In this document: piece after piece, positions 1 to 15,691 of the stretch
Layout of the letters: the number at the start of each line of letters is the position of its first letter
How positions within the stretch are numbered: position 1 is the first letter of the stretch
Assembly (NCBI GenBank): GCA_026545765.1
Contig: CM048841.1
Span: 99,529,352-99,593,351, forward strand
Origin: Plantago major
Lineage: Eukaryota; Streptophyta; Magnoliopsida; Lamiales; Plantaginaceae
DNA: 64,000 nucleotides
Reading direction: 5' to 3'
Position numbers and translations under genes: made by a program
The notes under the pieces: model-generated
Told to the model about the DNA's origin: nothing
What the model saw: the letters and a program-made list of their open reading frames with translations, nothing else
Databases searched by the model: none

Positions 1-3000
1 GTAGAATAGGTTTCATACCACAAACCATATCATGTGAATAAAATTTGACACAAACTAACTCTATCGAGTGTTTCACAAAAATAGTGTACTAACCCCTTTA
101 AGTTTTTTTGAAGACAAGAGGTCTCGGAAATACGTTTTTAAATCGAGGTTCGATCAACCAAAATAGTTCAATATGTGCGTAGAATATGTTTCATACCACA
201 AACCATATCATGTGAATAAAATTTGACACAAACTAACTCTATCGAGTGTTTCACAAAAAATCGTGTACTACCCCCTTTGAGTTTTATTGAAGACAAGAGG
301 TCTCGGAAATACGTTTTTAAATCGAGGTTCGATCAACCAAAATAGTTCAATATGTGCGTAGAATAGGTTTCATACCACAAACCATATCATGTGAATAATA
401 TTTGACACAAACTAACTCTATCGAGTGTTTCACAAAAAATCGTGTACTATACCCCCTTTGAGTTTTATTGAAGAGAAGAGGTGTCGGAAATACGTTTTTA
501 AATCGAGGTTCAATCAAGCAAAATAGTTCAATATTTGCATAGAATAGGTGTCATACGACAAACCATATCATGTCAATAAAATTTGACACAAACTAACTCT
601 ATCGAGTGTTTCACAAAAAATCGTGTACTATACCCCCTTTGAGTTTTATTGAAGACAAGAGGTCTCGGAAATATGTTTTTAAATCGAGGTTCGATCAATC
701 AAAATAGTTCAATATGTGCGTATAATAGGTTTCATACCACAAACCATATCATGTGAATAAAATTTGACACAAACTAACTCTATCGAGTGTTTCACAAAAA
801 ATCGTGTACTACCCCCTTTGAGTTTTATTGAAGACAAGAGGTCTCGGAAATACGTTTTTAAATCGAGGTTCGATCAACCAAAATAGTTCAATATGTGCGT
901 AGAATATGTTTCATACCACAAACCATATCATGTGAATAAAATTTGACACAAACTAACACTATCGAGTGTTTCACAAAAAATCGTGTACTACCCCCTTTGA
1001 GTTTTATTGAAGACAAGAGGTCTCGGAAATACATTTTTAAATCGAGGTTCGATCAACCAAAATAGTTCAATATATGCGTAGAATAGGTTTCATACCACAA
1101 ACCATATTATGTGAATAAAATTTTACATAAACTAACTCGATCGAGTGTTTCACAAAAAATCGTGTACTACCCCTTTGAGTTTTATTGAAGACAAGAGGTC
1201 TCGGAAATACGTTTTTAAATCGATGTTCGATCAACCAAAATAGTTCAATATGTGCGTAGAATTGGTTTCATACCACAAACCATATCATGTGAATAAAATT
1301 TGACACAAACTAACTCTATCGAGTGTTTCACAAAAAATCGTGTACTACCCCCTTTGAGTTTTATTGAAGACAAGAGGTCTCGGAAATACGTTTTTAAATC
1401 GAGGTTCGATCAACCAAAATAGTTCAATATGTGCGTAGAATAGGTTTCATACCACAAACCATATCATGTGAATAAAATTTGACACAAACTAACTCTATCG
1501 AGTGTTTCACAAAAAATCGTGTACTACCCCCTTTGAGTTTTATTGAAGACAAGAGGTCTCGGAAATAAGTTTTTAAATCGAGGTACGATCAACCAAAATA
1601 GTTCAATATGTGCGTAGAATAGGTTTCATACCACAAACCATATCATGTGAATAAAATTTGACACAAACTAACTCTATCGAGTGTTTCACAAAAAATCGTG
1701 TACTACCCCATTTGAGTTTTATTGAAGACAAGAGGTCTCGGAAATACATTTTTAAATCGAGGTCCGATCAACCAAAATAGTTCAATATGTGCGTAGAATT
1801 GGTTTCATACCACAAACCATATCATGTGAATAAAATTTTACACAAACTAACTCTATCAAGTGTTTCACAAAAAATCGTGTACTACCCCCTTTGAGTTTTA
1901 TTGAAGACATGAGGTCTCGGAAATACGTTTTTAAATCGAGGTACGATCAACCAAAATAGTTCAATATGTGCGTAGAATAGGTTTCATACCACAAACCATA
2001 ACATGTGAATAAAATTTGACACAAACTAACTCTATCGAGTGTTTCACAAAAAATCGTGTACTACCCCCTTTGAATTTTATTGAAGACATGAGGTCTCGGA
2101 AATTGGTTTTTAAATCGAGGCTCGATCCACCAAAATATTTCAATATGTGCGTAGAATATGTTTCATACCACAAACCATATCATGTGAATAAAATTTGACA
2201 CAAACTAACTCTATCGAGTGTTTCACAAAAAATCGTGTACTACCCCCTTTGAGTTTTATTGAAGACAAGAGTTCTCGGAAATACGTTTTTAAATCGAAGT
2301 TCGATCAACCAAAATAGTTCAATATGTGCGTAGAATAGGTTTCATACCACAAACCATATCATGTGAATAAAATTTGACACAAACTAACTCTATCGAGTGT
2401 TTCACAAAAAATCGTGTACTACCCCATTTGAGTTTTATTGAAGACAAGAGGTCTCGGAAATACGTTTTTAAATCGAGGTTCGATCAACCAAAATAGTTCA
2501 ATATGTGCGTAGAATATGTTTCATACCACAAACCATATCATGTGAATAAAATTTGACACAAACTAACTCTATCGAGTGTTTCACAAAAAATCGTGTACTA
2601 CCCCCTTTGAGTTTTATTGAAGACAAGAGGTCTCGGAAATACGTTTTTAAATCGAGGTTCGATCAACCAAATATTTCAATATGTGCGTAGAATAAATTTC
2701 ATACCACAAACCAAATCATGTGAATAAAATTTGACACAAACAAACTCTATCTAGTGTTTCACAAAAAATTGTGTACTACCCCTTTGAGTTTTATTGAAGA
2801 CAAGAGGTCTCGGAAATACGTTTTTAAATCGAGGTTCGATCAACCAAAATAGTTCAATATGTGCGTAGAATATGTTTCATACCACAAACCATATCATGTG
2901 AATAAAATTTGACACAAACTAACTCTATCGAGTGTTTCACAAAAAATCGTGTACTACCCCCTTTGACTTTATTGAAGAGAAGAGCTCTCGGAAATACGTT

Positions 3001-5519
3001 TTTAAATCGAGGTTCGATCAACCAAAACAGTTCAATATGTGCGTAGAATAGGTTTCATGCCACAAACCATATCATGTGAATAAAATTTGACACAAACTAA
3101 CTCTATCTAGTGTTTCACAAAAAAGTGTGTACTACCCCCATTGAGTTTTATTGAAGACAAAAGGTCTCGAAATACGTTTTTAAATCGAGGTTCGATCAAC
3201 CAAAATAGTTCAATATGTGCGTAGAATAGGTTTCATACCACAAACCATATCATGTGAATAAAATTTGACACAAACTAACTCTATCGAGTGTTTCACAAAT
3301 TATCGTTTACTTACACTTTTTAGTTTTATTTAAGACAATTGTTCTCGTAATTACTTTTTTAATCGAGGTTCGATCAACCAAAATAGTTCAATATGTGCGT
3401 AGAATATGTTTCATACCACAAACCATATCATGTGAATAAAATTTGACACAAACTAACTCTATCGAATGTTTCACAAAAAATCGTGTACTACCCCCTTTGA
3501 GTTTTATTGAAGACAAGAGGTCTCGGAAATAGGTTTTTAAATCGAGGTCCGATCAGTCAAAATAGATCAATATGCGTAGAATAGGTTTCATACCACAAAC
3601 CATATCATGTGAATAAAATTTGACACAAACTAACTCTATCGAGTGTTTCACAAAAATCATGTACTACCCCTTTGAGTTTTATTGAAGACAAGAGGTCTCG
3701 GAAATACGTTTTTAAATCGAGTTCGATCAACCAAAATAGTTCAATATATCGTAGAATTTGTTTCATACCACAAACCATATCACGTGAATAAAATTTGACA
3801 CAAACTAACTCTATCGAGTGTTTCACAAAAAATCGTATACTACCCCCTTTGAGTTTTATTGAAGACAAGAGGTCTCGGAAATAGGTTTTTAAATCAAGTC
3901 GATCAACCAAAATAGTTCAATATGCGTAGAATAGGTTTCATACCACAAACCATAACATGTGAATAAAATTTGACACAAACTAACTCTGTCGAGTGTTTCA
4001 CAAAAAATCGTGTACTACCCCCTTTGAGTTTTATTGAAGACAAGAGGTCTCGGAAATAGGTTTTAGAATCGAGGTTCGATCAACCAAAATAGTTCAATAT
4101 GTGCGTAGAATATGTTTCATACCACAAACCATATCATGTGAATAAAATTTGACACAAACTAACTCTATCGAGTGTTTCACAAAAAATCGTGTACTACCCC
4201 CTTTGAGATTTATTGAAGAGAAGAGGTCTCGGAAATACGTTTTTAAATCGAGGTTCGATCAACAAAAATAGTTCAATATGTGCGTAGAATTGGTTTCATA
4301 CCACAAACCATATCATGTGAATAAAATTTGACACAAACTAACTCTATCGAGTGTTTCACAAAAAATGTACTACCCCTTTGAGTTTTATTGAAGAGAAGAG
4401 GTCTCGGAAATACGTTTTTAAATCGAGGTTCGATCAACCAAAATAGTTCAATATGTGCGTAGAATAGGTTTCATGCCACAAACCATATCATGTGAATAAA
4501 ATTTGACACAAACTAACTCTATCGAGTGTTTCACAAAAAATAGTGTACTACCCCCTTTGAGTTTTATTGAAGACAATAGGTCTCGCAAATTGGTTTTTAA
4601 ATCGAGGTTCGATCCACCAAAATATTTCAATATGTGCGTAGAATATGTTTCATACCACAAACAATATCATGTGAATAAAATTTGACACAAACTAACTCTA
4701 TCGAGTGTTTCACAAAAAATCGTGTACTACCCCCTTTGAGATTTATTGAAGACAAGAGGTCTCGGAAATACGTTTTTAAATCGAGGTTCGATCTACCAAA
4801 ATAGGTCAATATGTGCGTAGAATAGGTTTCATACCACAAACCATATCATGTGAATAAAATTTGACACAAACTAACTCCATCGAGTGTTTCACAAAAGATC
4901 GTGTACTACCCCCTTTGAGTTTTATTGAAGAGAAGAGTTTTCGGAAATACATTTTTAAATCGAGGTTCGATCAACCAAAATAGTTCAATATGTGCGTAGA
5001 ATAGGTTTCATGCCACAAACCATATCATGTGAATAAAATTTGACACATACTAACTCTATCGAGTGTTTCACAAAAAATCGTGTACTACCCCCTTTGAGAT
5101 TTATTGAAGACAAGAGGTCTCGGAAATACATTTTTAAATCGAGGTTCGATCTACCAAAATAGGTCAATATGTGCGTAGAATAGGTTTCATACCACAAACC
5201 ATATCACGTGAATAAAATTTGACACAAACTAACTATATCGAGTGTTTCACAAAAAATCGTGTACTACCCCCTTTGAGTTTATTGAAGAGAAGAGGTCTCG
5301 GAAATACGTTTTTAAATCGAGGTTCGATCAACAAAAATAGTTCAATATGTGCGTAGAATTGGTTTCATACCACAAACCATATCACGTGAATAAAATTTGA
5401 CACAAACTAATTCTATCTAGTGTTTCACAAAAAATTGTGTACTACCCCCTTTGAGTTTTATTGAAGAGAAGAGGTCTCGGAAATACGTTTTTAAATCGAG
5501 GTTCGATCAACCAAAATAG

Positions 5520-8500
5520 TTCAATATGTGCGTAGAATAGGTTTCATGCCACAAACCATATCATGTGAATAAAATTTGACACAAACTAACTCTATCGAGT
5601 GTTTCACAAAAAATAGTGTACTACCCCCTTTGAGTTTTATTGAAGACAATAGGTCTCGGAAATAGGTTTTAAAATCGAGGTTCGATCAACCAAAATAGTT
5701 CAGTATGTGCGTAGAATATGTTTCATACCACAAACCATATCATGTGAATAAAATTTGACACAAACTAACTCTATCGAGTGTTTCACAAAAAATCGTGTAC
5801 TACCCCCTTTGAGTTTATTGAAGACAAGAGGTCTCGAAAATACATTTTTAAATCGAGGTTCGATTAACCAAAATAGATCAATATGTGCGTAGAGTAGGTT
5901 TCATACCACAAACCATATCATGTGAATAAAATTTGACACAAACAAACTCTATCGTGTGTTTCACAAAAAATCATGTACTACCCCCTTTGACTTTTATTTA
6001 AGACAAGAGGTCTCGGAAATACGTTTTTAAATCGAGGTTCGATCAACCAAAATAGTTCAATATGTGCGTAGAATTGGTTTCATACCACAAACCATATCAC
6101 GTGAATAAAATTTGACACAAACTAACTCTATCGAGTGTTTCACAAAAAATCGTATACTACCCCCTTTGAGTTTTATTGAAGACAAGAGGTCTCGGAAATA
6201 GGTTTTTAAATCGAGGTTCGATCAACCAAAATAGTTCAATATGTGCGTAGAATAGGTTTCATACCACAAACCATATCACGTGAATAAAATTTGACACAAA
6301 CTAACTATATCGAGTGTTTCACAAAAAATCGTGTACTACCCCCTTTGAGTTTTATTGAAGACAAGAGGTCTCGGAAATAGATTTTTAAATCGAGGTTCGA
6401 GCAACCAAAATAGTTCAATATGTGGGTAGAATATGTTTCACACCACAAACCATATCATGTGAATAAAATTTGACACAAACTAACTCTATCGAGTGTTTCA
6501 CAAAAAATCGTGTACTACCCCCTTTGAGATTTATTGAAGAGAAGAGGTCTCGGAAATACGTTTTTAAATCGAGGTTCGATCAACAAAAATAGTTCAATAT
6601 GTGCGTAGAATTGGTTTCATACCACAAACCATATCACGTGAATAAAATTTGACACAAACTAATTCTATCTAGTGTTTCACAAAAAATTGTGTACTACCCC
6701 CTTTGAGTTTTATTGAAGAGAGGAGGTCTCGGAAATACGTTTTTAAATCGAGGTTCGATCAACCAAAATAGTTCAATATGTGTGTAGAATAGGTTTCATG
6801 CCACAAACCATATCATGTGAATAAAATTTGACACAAACTAACTCTATCGAGTGTTTCACCAAAAATAGTGTACTACCCCCTTTGAGTTTTATTGAAGACA
6901 ATAGGTCTATAAATTGGTTTTTAAATCGAGGTTCGATCCACCAAAATATTTCAATATGTGCGTAGAATATGTTTCATACCACAAACAATATCATGTGAAT
7001 AAAATTTGACACAAACTAACTCTATCGAGTGTTTCACAAAAAATCGTGTACTACCCCCTTTGAGATTTATTGAAGACAAGAGGTCTAAAATACGTTTTTA
7101 AATCGAGGTTCGATCTACCAAAATAGGTCAATATGTGCGTAGAATAGGTTTCATACCACAAACCATATCACGTGAATAAAATTTGACACAAACTAACTAT
7201 ATCGAGTGTTTCACAAAAAATAGTGTACTACCCCCTTTGAGTTTTATTGAAGACAAGAGGTCTCGGAAATAGATTTTTAAATCGAGGTTCGAGCAACCAA
7301 AATAGTTCAATATGTGCGTAGAATATGTTTCACACCACAAACCATATCATGTGAATAAAATTTGACACAAACTAACTCTATCGAGTGTTTCACAAAAAAT
7401 CGTGTACTACCCCCTTTGAGATTTATTGAAGAGAAGAGGTCTCGGAAATACGTTTTTAAATCGAGGTTCAATCAACAAAAATAGTTCAATATGTGCGTAG
7501 AATTGGTTTCATACCACAAACCATATCACGTGAATAAAATTTGACACAAACTAATTCTATCTAGTGTTTCACAAAAAATTGTGTACTACCCCCTTTGAGT
7601 TTTATTGAAGACAAGAGGTCTCGGAAATAGATTTTTAAATCGAGGTTCGAGCAACCAAAATAGTTCAATATGTGCGTAGAATATGTTTCACACCACAAAC
7701 CATATCATGTGAATAAAATTTGACACAAACTAACTCTATCGAATGTTTCACAAAAAATCGTGTACTACCCCCTTTGAGTTTATTGAAGAGAAGAGGTCTC
7801 GGAAATACGTTTTTAAATCGAGGTTCGATCAACAAAAATAGTTCAATATGTGCGTAGAATTGGTTTCATACCACAAACCATATCACGTGAATAAAATTTG
7901 ACACAAACTAATTCTATCTAGTGTTTCACAAAAAATTGTGTACTACCCCCTTTGAGTTTTATTGAAGAGAAGAGGTCTCGGAAATACGTTTTTAAATCGA
8001 GGTTCGATCAACCAAAATAGTACAATATGTGCGTAGAATAGGTTTCATGCCACAAACCATATCATGTGAATAAAATTTGACACAAACTAACTCTATCGAG
8101 TGTTTCACAAAAAATAGTGTACTACCCCCTTTGAGTTTTATTGAAGACAATAGGTCTCGGAAATAGGTTTTAAAATCGAGGTTCGATCAACCAAAATAGT
8201 TCAATATGTGCGTAGAATATGTTTCATACCACAAACCATATCATGTGAATAAAATTTGACACAAACTAACTCTATCGAATGTTTCACAAAAAATCGTGTA
8301 CTACCCCCTTTGAGTTTATTGAAGACAAGAGGTCTCGAAAATACGTTTTTAAATCGAGGTTCGATTAACCAAAATAGATCAATATGTGCGTAGAGTAGGT
8401 TTCATACCACAAACCATATCATGTGAATAAAATTTGACACAAACAAACTCTATCGAGTGTTTCACAAAAAATCATGTACTACCCCCTTTGACTTTTATTT

Positions 8501-9980
8501 AAGACAAGAGGTCTCGGAAATACGTTTTTAAATCGAGGTTCGATCAACCAAAATAGTTCAATATGTGCGTAGAATTGGTTTCATACCACAAACCATATCA
8601 CGTGAATAAAATTTGACACAAACTAACTCTATCGAGTGTTTCACAAAAAATCGTATACTACCCCCTTTGAGTTTTATTGAAGACAAGAGGTCTCGGAAAT
8701 AGGTTTTTAAATCAAGGTTCGATCAACAAAAATAGTTCAATATGTGCGTAGAATAGGTTTCATACCACAAACCATATCACGTGAATAAAATTTGACACAA
8801 ACTAACTATATCGAGTGTTTCACAAAAAATCGTGTACTACCCCCTTTGAGTTTTATTGAAGACAAGAGGTCTCGGAAATAGATTTTTAAATCGAGGTTCG
8901 AGCAACCAAAATAGTTCAATATGTGCGTAGAATATGTTTCACACCACAAACCATATCATGTGAATAAAATTTGACACAAACTAACTCTATCGAGTGTTTC
9001 ACAAAAAATCGTGTACTACCCCCTTTGAGATTTATTGAAGAGAAGAGGTCTCGGAAATACGTTTTTAAATCGAGGTTCGATCAACAAAATAGTTCAATAT
9101 GCGTAGAATTGGTTTCATACCACAAACCATATCACGTGATTAAAATTTGACACAAACTATTTATATCGTGTGTTTCACAAAAATGTGTACTACCCCTTTG
9201 AGTTTTATTGAAGAGAAGAGGTCTGAAATACGTTTTAAATCGAGGTTCGATCAATCAAAATAGTTCAATATATGCGTAGAATAGGTTTCATGCTACAAAC
9301 CATATCATGTGAATAAAATTTGACACAAACTAACTCTATCGAGTGTTTCACAAAAAATCGTGTACTACCCCTTTGAGTTTTATTGAAGACAAGAGGTCTA
9401 GAAATTGGTTTTTAAATCGAGGTTCGATCCACCAAAATAGTTCAATATGTGCGTAGAATATGTTTCATACCACAAACAATATCATGTGAATAAAATTTGA
9501 CACAAACTAACTCTATCGAGTGTTTCACAAAAAATCGTGTACTACCCCCTTTTAGATTTATTGAAGACAAGAGGTCTCGGAAATACGTTTTTAAATCGAG
9601 GTTCGATCTACCAAAATAGGTCAATATGTGCGTAGAATAGGTTTCATACCACAAACCATATCATGTGAATAAAATTTGACACAAACTAACTCCATCGAGT
9701 GTTTCACAAAAGATCGTGTACTACCCCCTTTGAGTTTTATTGAAGAGAAGAGTTTTCGGAAATACATTTTTAAATCGAGGTTCGATCAACCAAAATAGTT
9801 CAATATGTGCGTAGAATAGGTTTCATGCCACAAACCATATCATGTGAATAAAATTTGACACATACTAACTCTATCGAGTGTTTCACAAAAAATCGTGTAC
9901 TACCCCCTTTGAGTTTTATTGAAGACAATAGGTCTCGGAAATAGGTTTTAAAATCGAGGTTCGATCAACCAAAATAGTTC
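5520..9980. repeat. Higher-order satellite block, copy A (~25 monomers)
   Basis: This segment has the same succession of diagnostic monomer variants as 21385-25850, about 15.86 kb away. Shared markers in the same order are CAGTATGTGCG, GAGTAGG, TGTGGGTAGAAT (6421 and 22280), GAGAGGAGG (6718 and 22578), GTTCAATCAAC (7466 and 23332), CGAATGTTTC (7741 and 23604), CATCGAG with AAAGATCG (9690 and 25566), and CACATACTAAC (9860 and 25736). The offset rises from about 15863 to 15876 because of small deletions around 9061-9260. A shared private order of variants indicates duplication of a multi-kilobase block, not independent mutation. Confidence 0.8.
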
Positions 9981-12309
9981 AATATGTGCGTAGAATATGT
10001 TTCATACCACAAACCATAACATGTGAATAAAATTTGACACAAACTAACTCTATCGAGTGTTTCACAAAAAATCGTGTACTACCCCCTTTGAATTTTATTG
10101 AAGACATGAGGTCTCGGAAATACATTTTTAAATCGAGGTACGATCAACCAAAATAGTTCAATATGTGTGTAGAATTGGTTTCATACCACAAACAATATCA
10201 CGTGAATAAAATTTGACACAAACTAACTCTATCGAGTGTTTCACAAAAAATCGTGTACTACCCCCTTTGACTTTTATTTAAGACAAGAGGTCTCGGAAAT
10301 ACGTTTTTAAATCGAGGTTCGATCAACCAAAATAGTTCAATATGTGCGTAGAATTGGTTTCATACCACAAACCATATCACGTGAATAAAATTTGACACAA
10401 ACTAACTCTATCGAGTGTTTCACAAAAAATCGTATACTACCCCCTTTGAGTTTTATTGAAGACAAGAGGTCTCGGAAATAGGTTTTTAAATCGAGGTTCG
10501 ATCAACAAAAATAGTTCAATATGTGCGTAGAATAGGTTTCATACCACAAACCATATCACGTGAATAAAATTTGACACAAACTAACTATATCGAGTGTTTC
10601 ACAAAAAATCGTGTACTACCCCCTTTGAGTTTTATTGAAGACAAGAGGTCTCGGAAATAGATTTTTAAATCGAGGTTCGAGCAACCAAAATAGTTCAATA
10701 TGTGCGTAGAATATGTTTCACACCACAAACCATATCATGTGAATAAAATTTGACACAAACTAACTCTATCGAGTGTTTCACAAAAAATTGTGTACTTCCC
10801 CCTTTGAGTTTTATTGAAGAGAAGAGGTCTCGCAAATTGGTTTTTAAATCGAGGTTCGATCCACCAAAATAGTTCAATATGTGCGTAGAATATGTTTCAT
10901 ACCACAAACAATATCACGTGAATAAAATTTGACACAAACTAACTCTATCGAGTGTTTCACAAAAAATAGTGTACTACCCCCTTTGAGTTTTATTGAAGAC
11001 AATAGGTCTCGCAAATTGGTTTTTAAATCGAGGTTCGATCCACCAAAATAGTTCAATATGTGCGTAGAATATGTTTCATACCACAAACAATATCATGTGA
11101 ATAAAATTTGACACAAACTAACTCTATCGAGTGTTTCACAAAAAATCGTGTACTACCCCCTTTTAGATTTATTGAAGACAAGAGGTCTCGGAAATACGTT
11201 TTTAAATCGAGGTTCGATCTACCAAAATAGGTCAATATGTGCGTAGAATAGGTTTCATACCACAAACCATATCATGTGAATAAAATTTGACACAAACTAA
11301 CTCCATCGAGTGTTTCACAAAAGATCGTGTACTACCCCCTTTGAGTTTTATTGAAGAGAAGAGTTTTCGGAAATACATTTTTAAATCGAGGTTCGATCAA
11401 CCAAAATAGTTCAATATGTGCGTAGAATAGGTTTCATGCCACAAACCATATCATGTGAATAAAATTTGACACATACTAACTCTATCGAGTGTTTCACAAA
11501 AAATCGTGTACTACCCCCTTTGAGTTTTATTGAAGACAATAGGTCTCGGAAATAGGTTTTAAAATCGAGGTTCGATCAACCAAAATAGTTCAGTATGTGC
11601 GTAGAATATGTTTCATACCACAAACCATATCATGTGAATAAAATTTGACACAAACTAACTCTATCGAGTGTTTCACAAAAAATCGTGTACTACCCCCTTT
11701 GAGTTTATTGAAGACAAGAGGTCTCGAAAATACATTTTTAAATCGAGGTTCGATTAACCAAAATAGATCAATATGTGCGTAGAGTAGGTTTCATACCACA
11801 AACCATATCATGTGAATAAAATTTGACACAAACAAACTCTATCGTGTGTTTCACAAAAAATCATGTACTACCCCCTTTGACTTTTATTTAAGACAAGAGG
11901 TCTCGGAAATACGTTTTTAAATCGAGGTTCGATCAACCAAAATAGTTCAATATGTGCGTAGAATTGGTTTCATACCACAAACCATATCACGTGAATAAAA
12001 TTTGACACAAACTAACTATATCGAGTGTTTCACAAAAAATCGTGTACTACCCCCTTTGAGTTTTATTGAAGACAAGAGGTCTCGGAAATAGATTTTTAAA
12101 TCGAGGTTCGAGCAACCAAAATAGTTCAATATGTGCGTAGAATATGTTTCACACCACAAACCATATCATGTGAATAAAATTTGACACAAACTAACTCTAT
12201 CGAGTGTTTCACAAAAAATCGTGTACTACCCCCTTTGAGATTTATTGAAGAGGTCTCGGAAATACGTTTTTAAATCGAGGTTCGATCAACAAAAATAGTT
12301 CAATATGTG

Positions 12310-13025
12310 CGTAGAATTGGTTTCATACCACAAACCATATCACGTGAATAAAATTTGACACAAACTAATTCTATCGAGTGTTTCACAAAAAATTGTGTAC
12401 TACCCCCTTTGAGTTTTATTGAAGAGAAGAGGTCTCGCAAATTGGTTTTTAAATCGAGGTTCGATCAACCAAAATAGTTCAATATGTGCGTAGAATATGT
12501 TTCATACCACAAACCATATCACGTGAATAAAATTTGACACAAACTAATTCTATCGAGTGTTTCACAAAAAATTGTGTACTACCCCCTTTGAGTTTTATTG
12601 AAGAGAAGAGGTCTCGCAAATTGGTTTTAAAATCGAGGTTCGATCAACCAAAATAGTTCAATATGTGCGTAGAATATGTTTCATACCACAAACCATATCA
12701 CGTGAATAAAATTTGACACAAACTAATTCTATCGAGTGTTTCACAAAAAATTGTGTACTACCCCCTTTGAGTTTTATTGAAGAGAAGAGGTCTCGCAAAT
12801 TGGTTTTAAAATCGAGGTTCGATCAACAAAAATAGTTCAATATGTGCGTAGAATATGTTTCATACCACAAACCATATCACGTGAATAAAATTTGACACAA
12901 ACTAATTCTATCGAGTGTTTCACAAAAAATTGTGTACTACCCCCTTTGAGTTTTATTGAAGAGAAGAGGTCTCGCAAATTGGTTTTAAAATCGAGGTTCG
13001 ATCAACCAAAATAGTTCAATATGTG
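12310..13025. repeat. Local fourfold monomer amplification
   Basis: Four successive monomers share the same private combination (CTAATTCTATCGAG, AATTGTGTAC, GAGAAGAGGTCTCGCAAATTGG), the last three also with TTTTAAAATCG. They differ at very few sites. This looks like a recent single-monomer tandem amplification inside the larger repeat structure. Confidence 0.65.
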
Positions 13026-13194
13026 CGTAGAATATGTTTCACACCACAAACCATATCACGTGAATAAAATTTGACACAAACTAACTCTATCGAGTGTTTC
13101 ACAAAAAATCGTATACTACCCCCTTTGAGTTTTATTGAAGACAAGAGGTCTCGGAAATAGGTTTTTAAATCGAGGTTCGATCAACAAAAATAGT

Positions 13195-15691
13195 TCAATA
13201 TGTGCGTAGAATTGGTTTCATACCACAAACCATATCACGTGAATAAAATTTGACACAAACTAATTCTATCGAGTGTTTCACAAAAAATTGTGTACTTCCC
13301 CCTTTGAGTTTTATTGAAGAGAAGAGGTCTCGCAAATTGGTTTTTAAATCGAGGTTCGATCCACCAAAATAGTTCAATATGTGCGTAGAATATGTTTCAT
13401 ACCACAAACAATATCACGTGAATAAAATTTGACACAAACTAACTCTATCGAGTGTTTCACAAAAAATCGTATACTACCCCCTTTGAGTTTTATTGAAGAC
13501 AAGAGGTCTCGGAAATAGGTTTTTAAATCGAGGTTCGATCAACAAAAATAGTTCAATATGCGTAGAATAGGTTTCATACCACAAACCATATCACGTGAAT
13601 AAAATTTGACACAAACTAACTCTATCGAGTGTTTCACAAAAATCGTATACTACCCCTTTGAGTTTTATTGAAGACAAGAGGTCTCGAAATAGGTTTTTAA
13701 ATCGAGGTTCGATCAACCAAAATAGTTCAATATGTGCGTAGAATTGGTTTCATACCACAAACCATATCACGTGAATAAAATTTGACACAAACTAACTCTA
13801 TCGAGTGTTTCACAAAAAATCGTATACTACCCCCTTTGAGTTTTATTGAAGACAAGAGGTCTCGGAAATAGGTTTTTAAATCGAGGTTCGATCAACAAAA
13901 ATAGTTCAATATAATAGAATAGGTTTCATACCACAAACCATATCACGTGAATAAAATTTGACACAAACTAATTCTATCGAGTGTTTCACAAAAAATTGTG
14001 TACTACCCCCTTTGACTTTTATTTAAGACAAGAGGTCTCGGAAATACGTTTTTAAATCGAGGTTCGATCAACCAAAATAGTTCAATATGTGCGTAGAATT
14101 GGTTTCATACCACAAACCATATCACGTGAATAAAATTTGACACAAACTAACTCTATCGAGTGTTTCACAAAAAATCGTATACTACCCCCTTTGAGTTTTA
14201 TTGAAGACAAGAGGTCTCGGAAATAGGTTTTTAAATCGAGGTTCGATCAACAAAAATAGTTCAATATGTGCGTAGAATAGGTTTCATACCACAAACCATA
14301 TCACGTGAATAAAATTTGACACAAACTAACTCTATCGAGTGTTTCACAAAAAATAGTGTACTACCCCCTTTGAGTTTTATTGAAGACAATAGGTCTCGCA
14401 AATTGGTTTTTAAATCGAGGTTCGATCCACCAAAATAGTTCAATATGTGCGTAGAATATGTTTCATACCACAAACAATATCATGTGAATAAAATTTGACA
14501 CAAACTAACTCTATCGAGTGTTTCACAAAAAATCGTGTACTACCCCCTTTTAGATTTATTGAAGACAAGAGGTCTCGGAAATACGTTTTTAAATCGAGGT
14601 TCGATCTACCAAAATAGGTCAATATGTGCGTAGAATAGGTTTCATACCACAAACCATATCATGTGAATAAAATTTGACACAAACTAACTCCATCGAGTGT
14701 TTCACAAAAGATCGTGTACTACCCCCTTTGAGTTTTATTGAAGAGAAGAGTTTTCGGAAATACATTTTTAAATCGAGGTTCGATCAACCAAAATAGTTCA
14801 ATATGTGCGTAGAATAGGTTTCATGCCACAAACCATATCATGTGAATAAAATTTGACACATACTAACTCTATCGAGTGTTTCACAAAAAATCGTGTACTA
14901 CCCCCTTTGAGTTTTATTGAAGACAATAGGTCTCGGAAATAGGTTTTAAAATCGAGGTTCGATCAACCAAAATAGTTCAGTATGTGCGTAGAATATGTTT
15001 CATACCACAAACCATATCATGTGAATAAAATTTGACACAAACTAACTCTATCGAGTGTTTCACAAAAAATCGTGTACTACCCCCTTTGAGTTTATTGAAG
15101 ACAAGAGGTCTCGAAAATACATTTTTAAATCGAGGTTCGATTAACCAAAATAGATCAATATGTGCGTAGAGTAGGTTTCATACCACAAACCATATCATGT
15201 GAATAAAATTTGACACAAACAAACTCTATCGTGTGTTTCACAAAAAATCATGTACTACCCCCTTTGACTTTTATTTAAGACAAGAGGTCTCGGAAATACG
15301 TTTTTAAATCGAGGTTCGATCAACCAAAATAGTTCAATATGTGCGTAGAATTGGTTTCATACCACAAACCATATCACGTGAATAAAATTTGACACAAACT
15401 AACTATATCGAGTGTTTCACAAAAAATCGTGTACTACCCCCTTTGAGTTTTATTGAAGACAAGAGGTCTCGGAAATAGATTTTTAAATCGAGGTTCGAGC
15501 AACCAAAATAGTTCAATATGTGCGTAGAATATGTTTCACACCACAAACCATATCATGTGAATAAAATTTGACACAAACTAACTCTATCGAGTGTTTCACA
15601 AAAAATCGTGTACTACCCCCTTTGAGATTTATTGAAGAGAAGAGGTCTCGGAAATACGTTTTTAAATCGAGGTTCGATCAACAAAAATAGT
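13195..15691. repeat. 14-monomer higher-order repeat, copy 1
   Basis: About 2.5 kb (close to 14 x 179 bp). The order of variants repeats at 15692: a CTCGCAAATTGG monomer, several CACGTG/CGTATAC monomers, a CAATAGG monomer, a CCCTTTTAGATTT monomer (14440, again at 16943), a CATCGAG/AAAGATCG monomer (14688, again at 17190) and a CACATACTAAC monomer (14859, again at 17353). The repeat distance is 2497-2503 bp. Confidence 0.75.
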
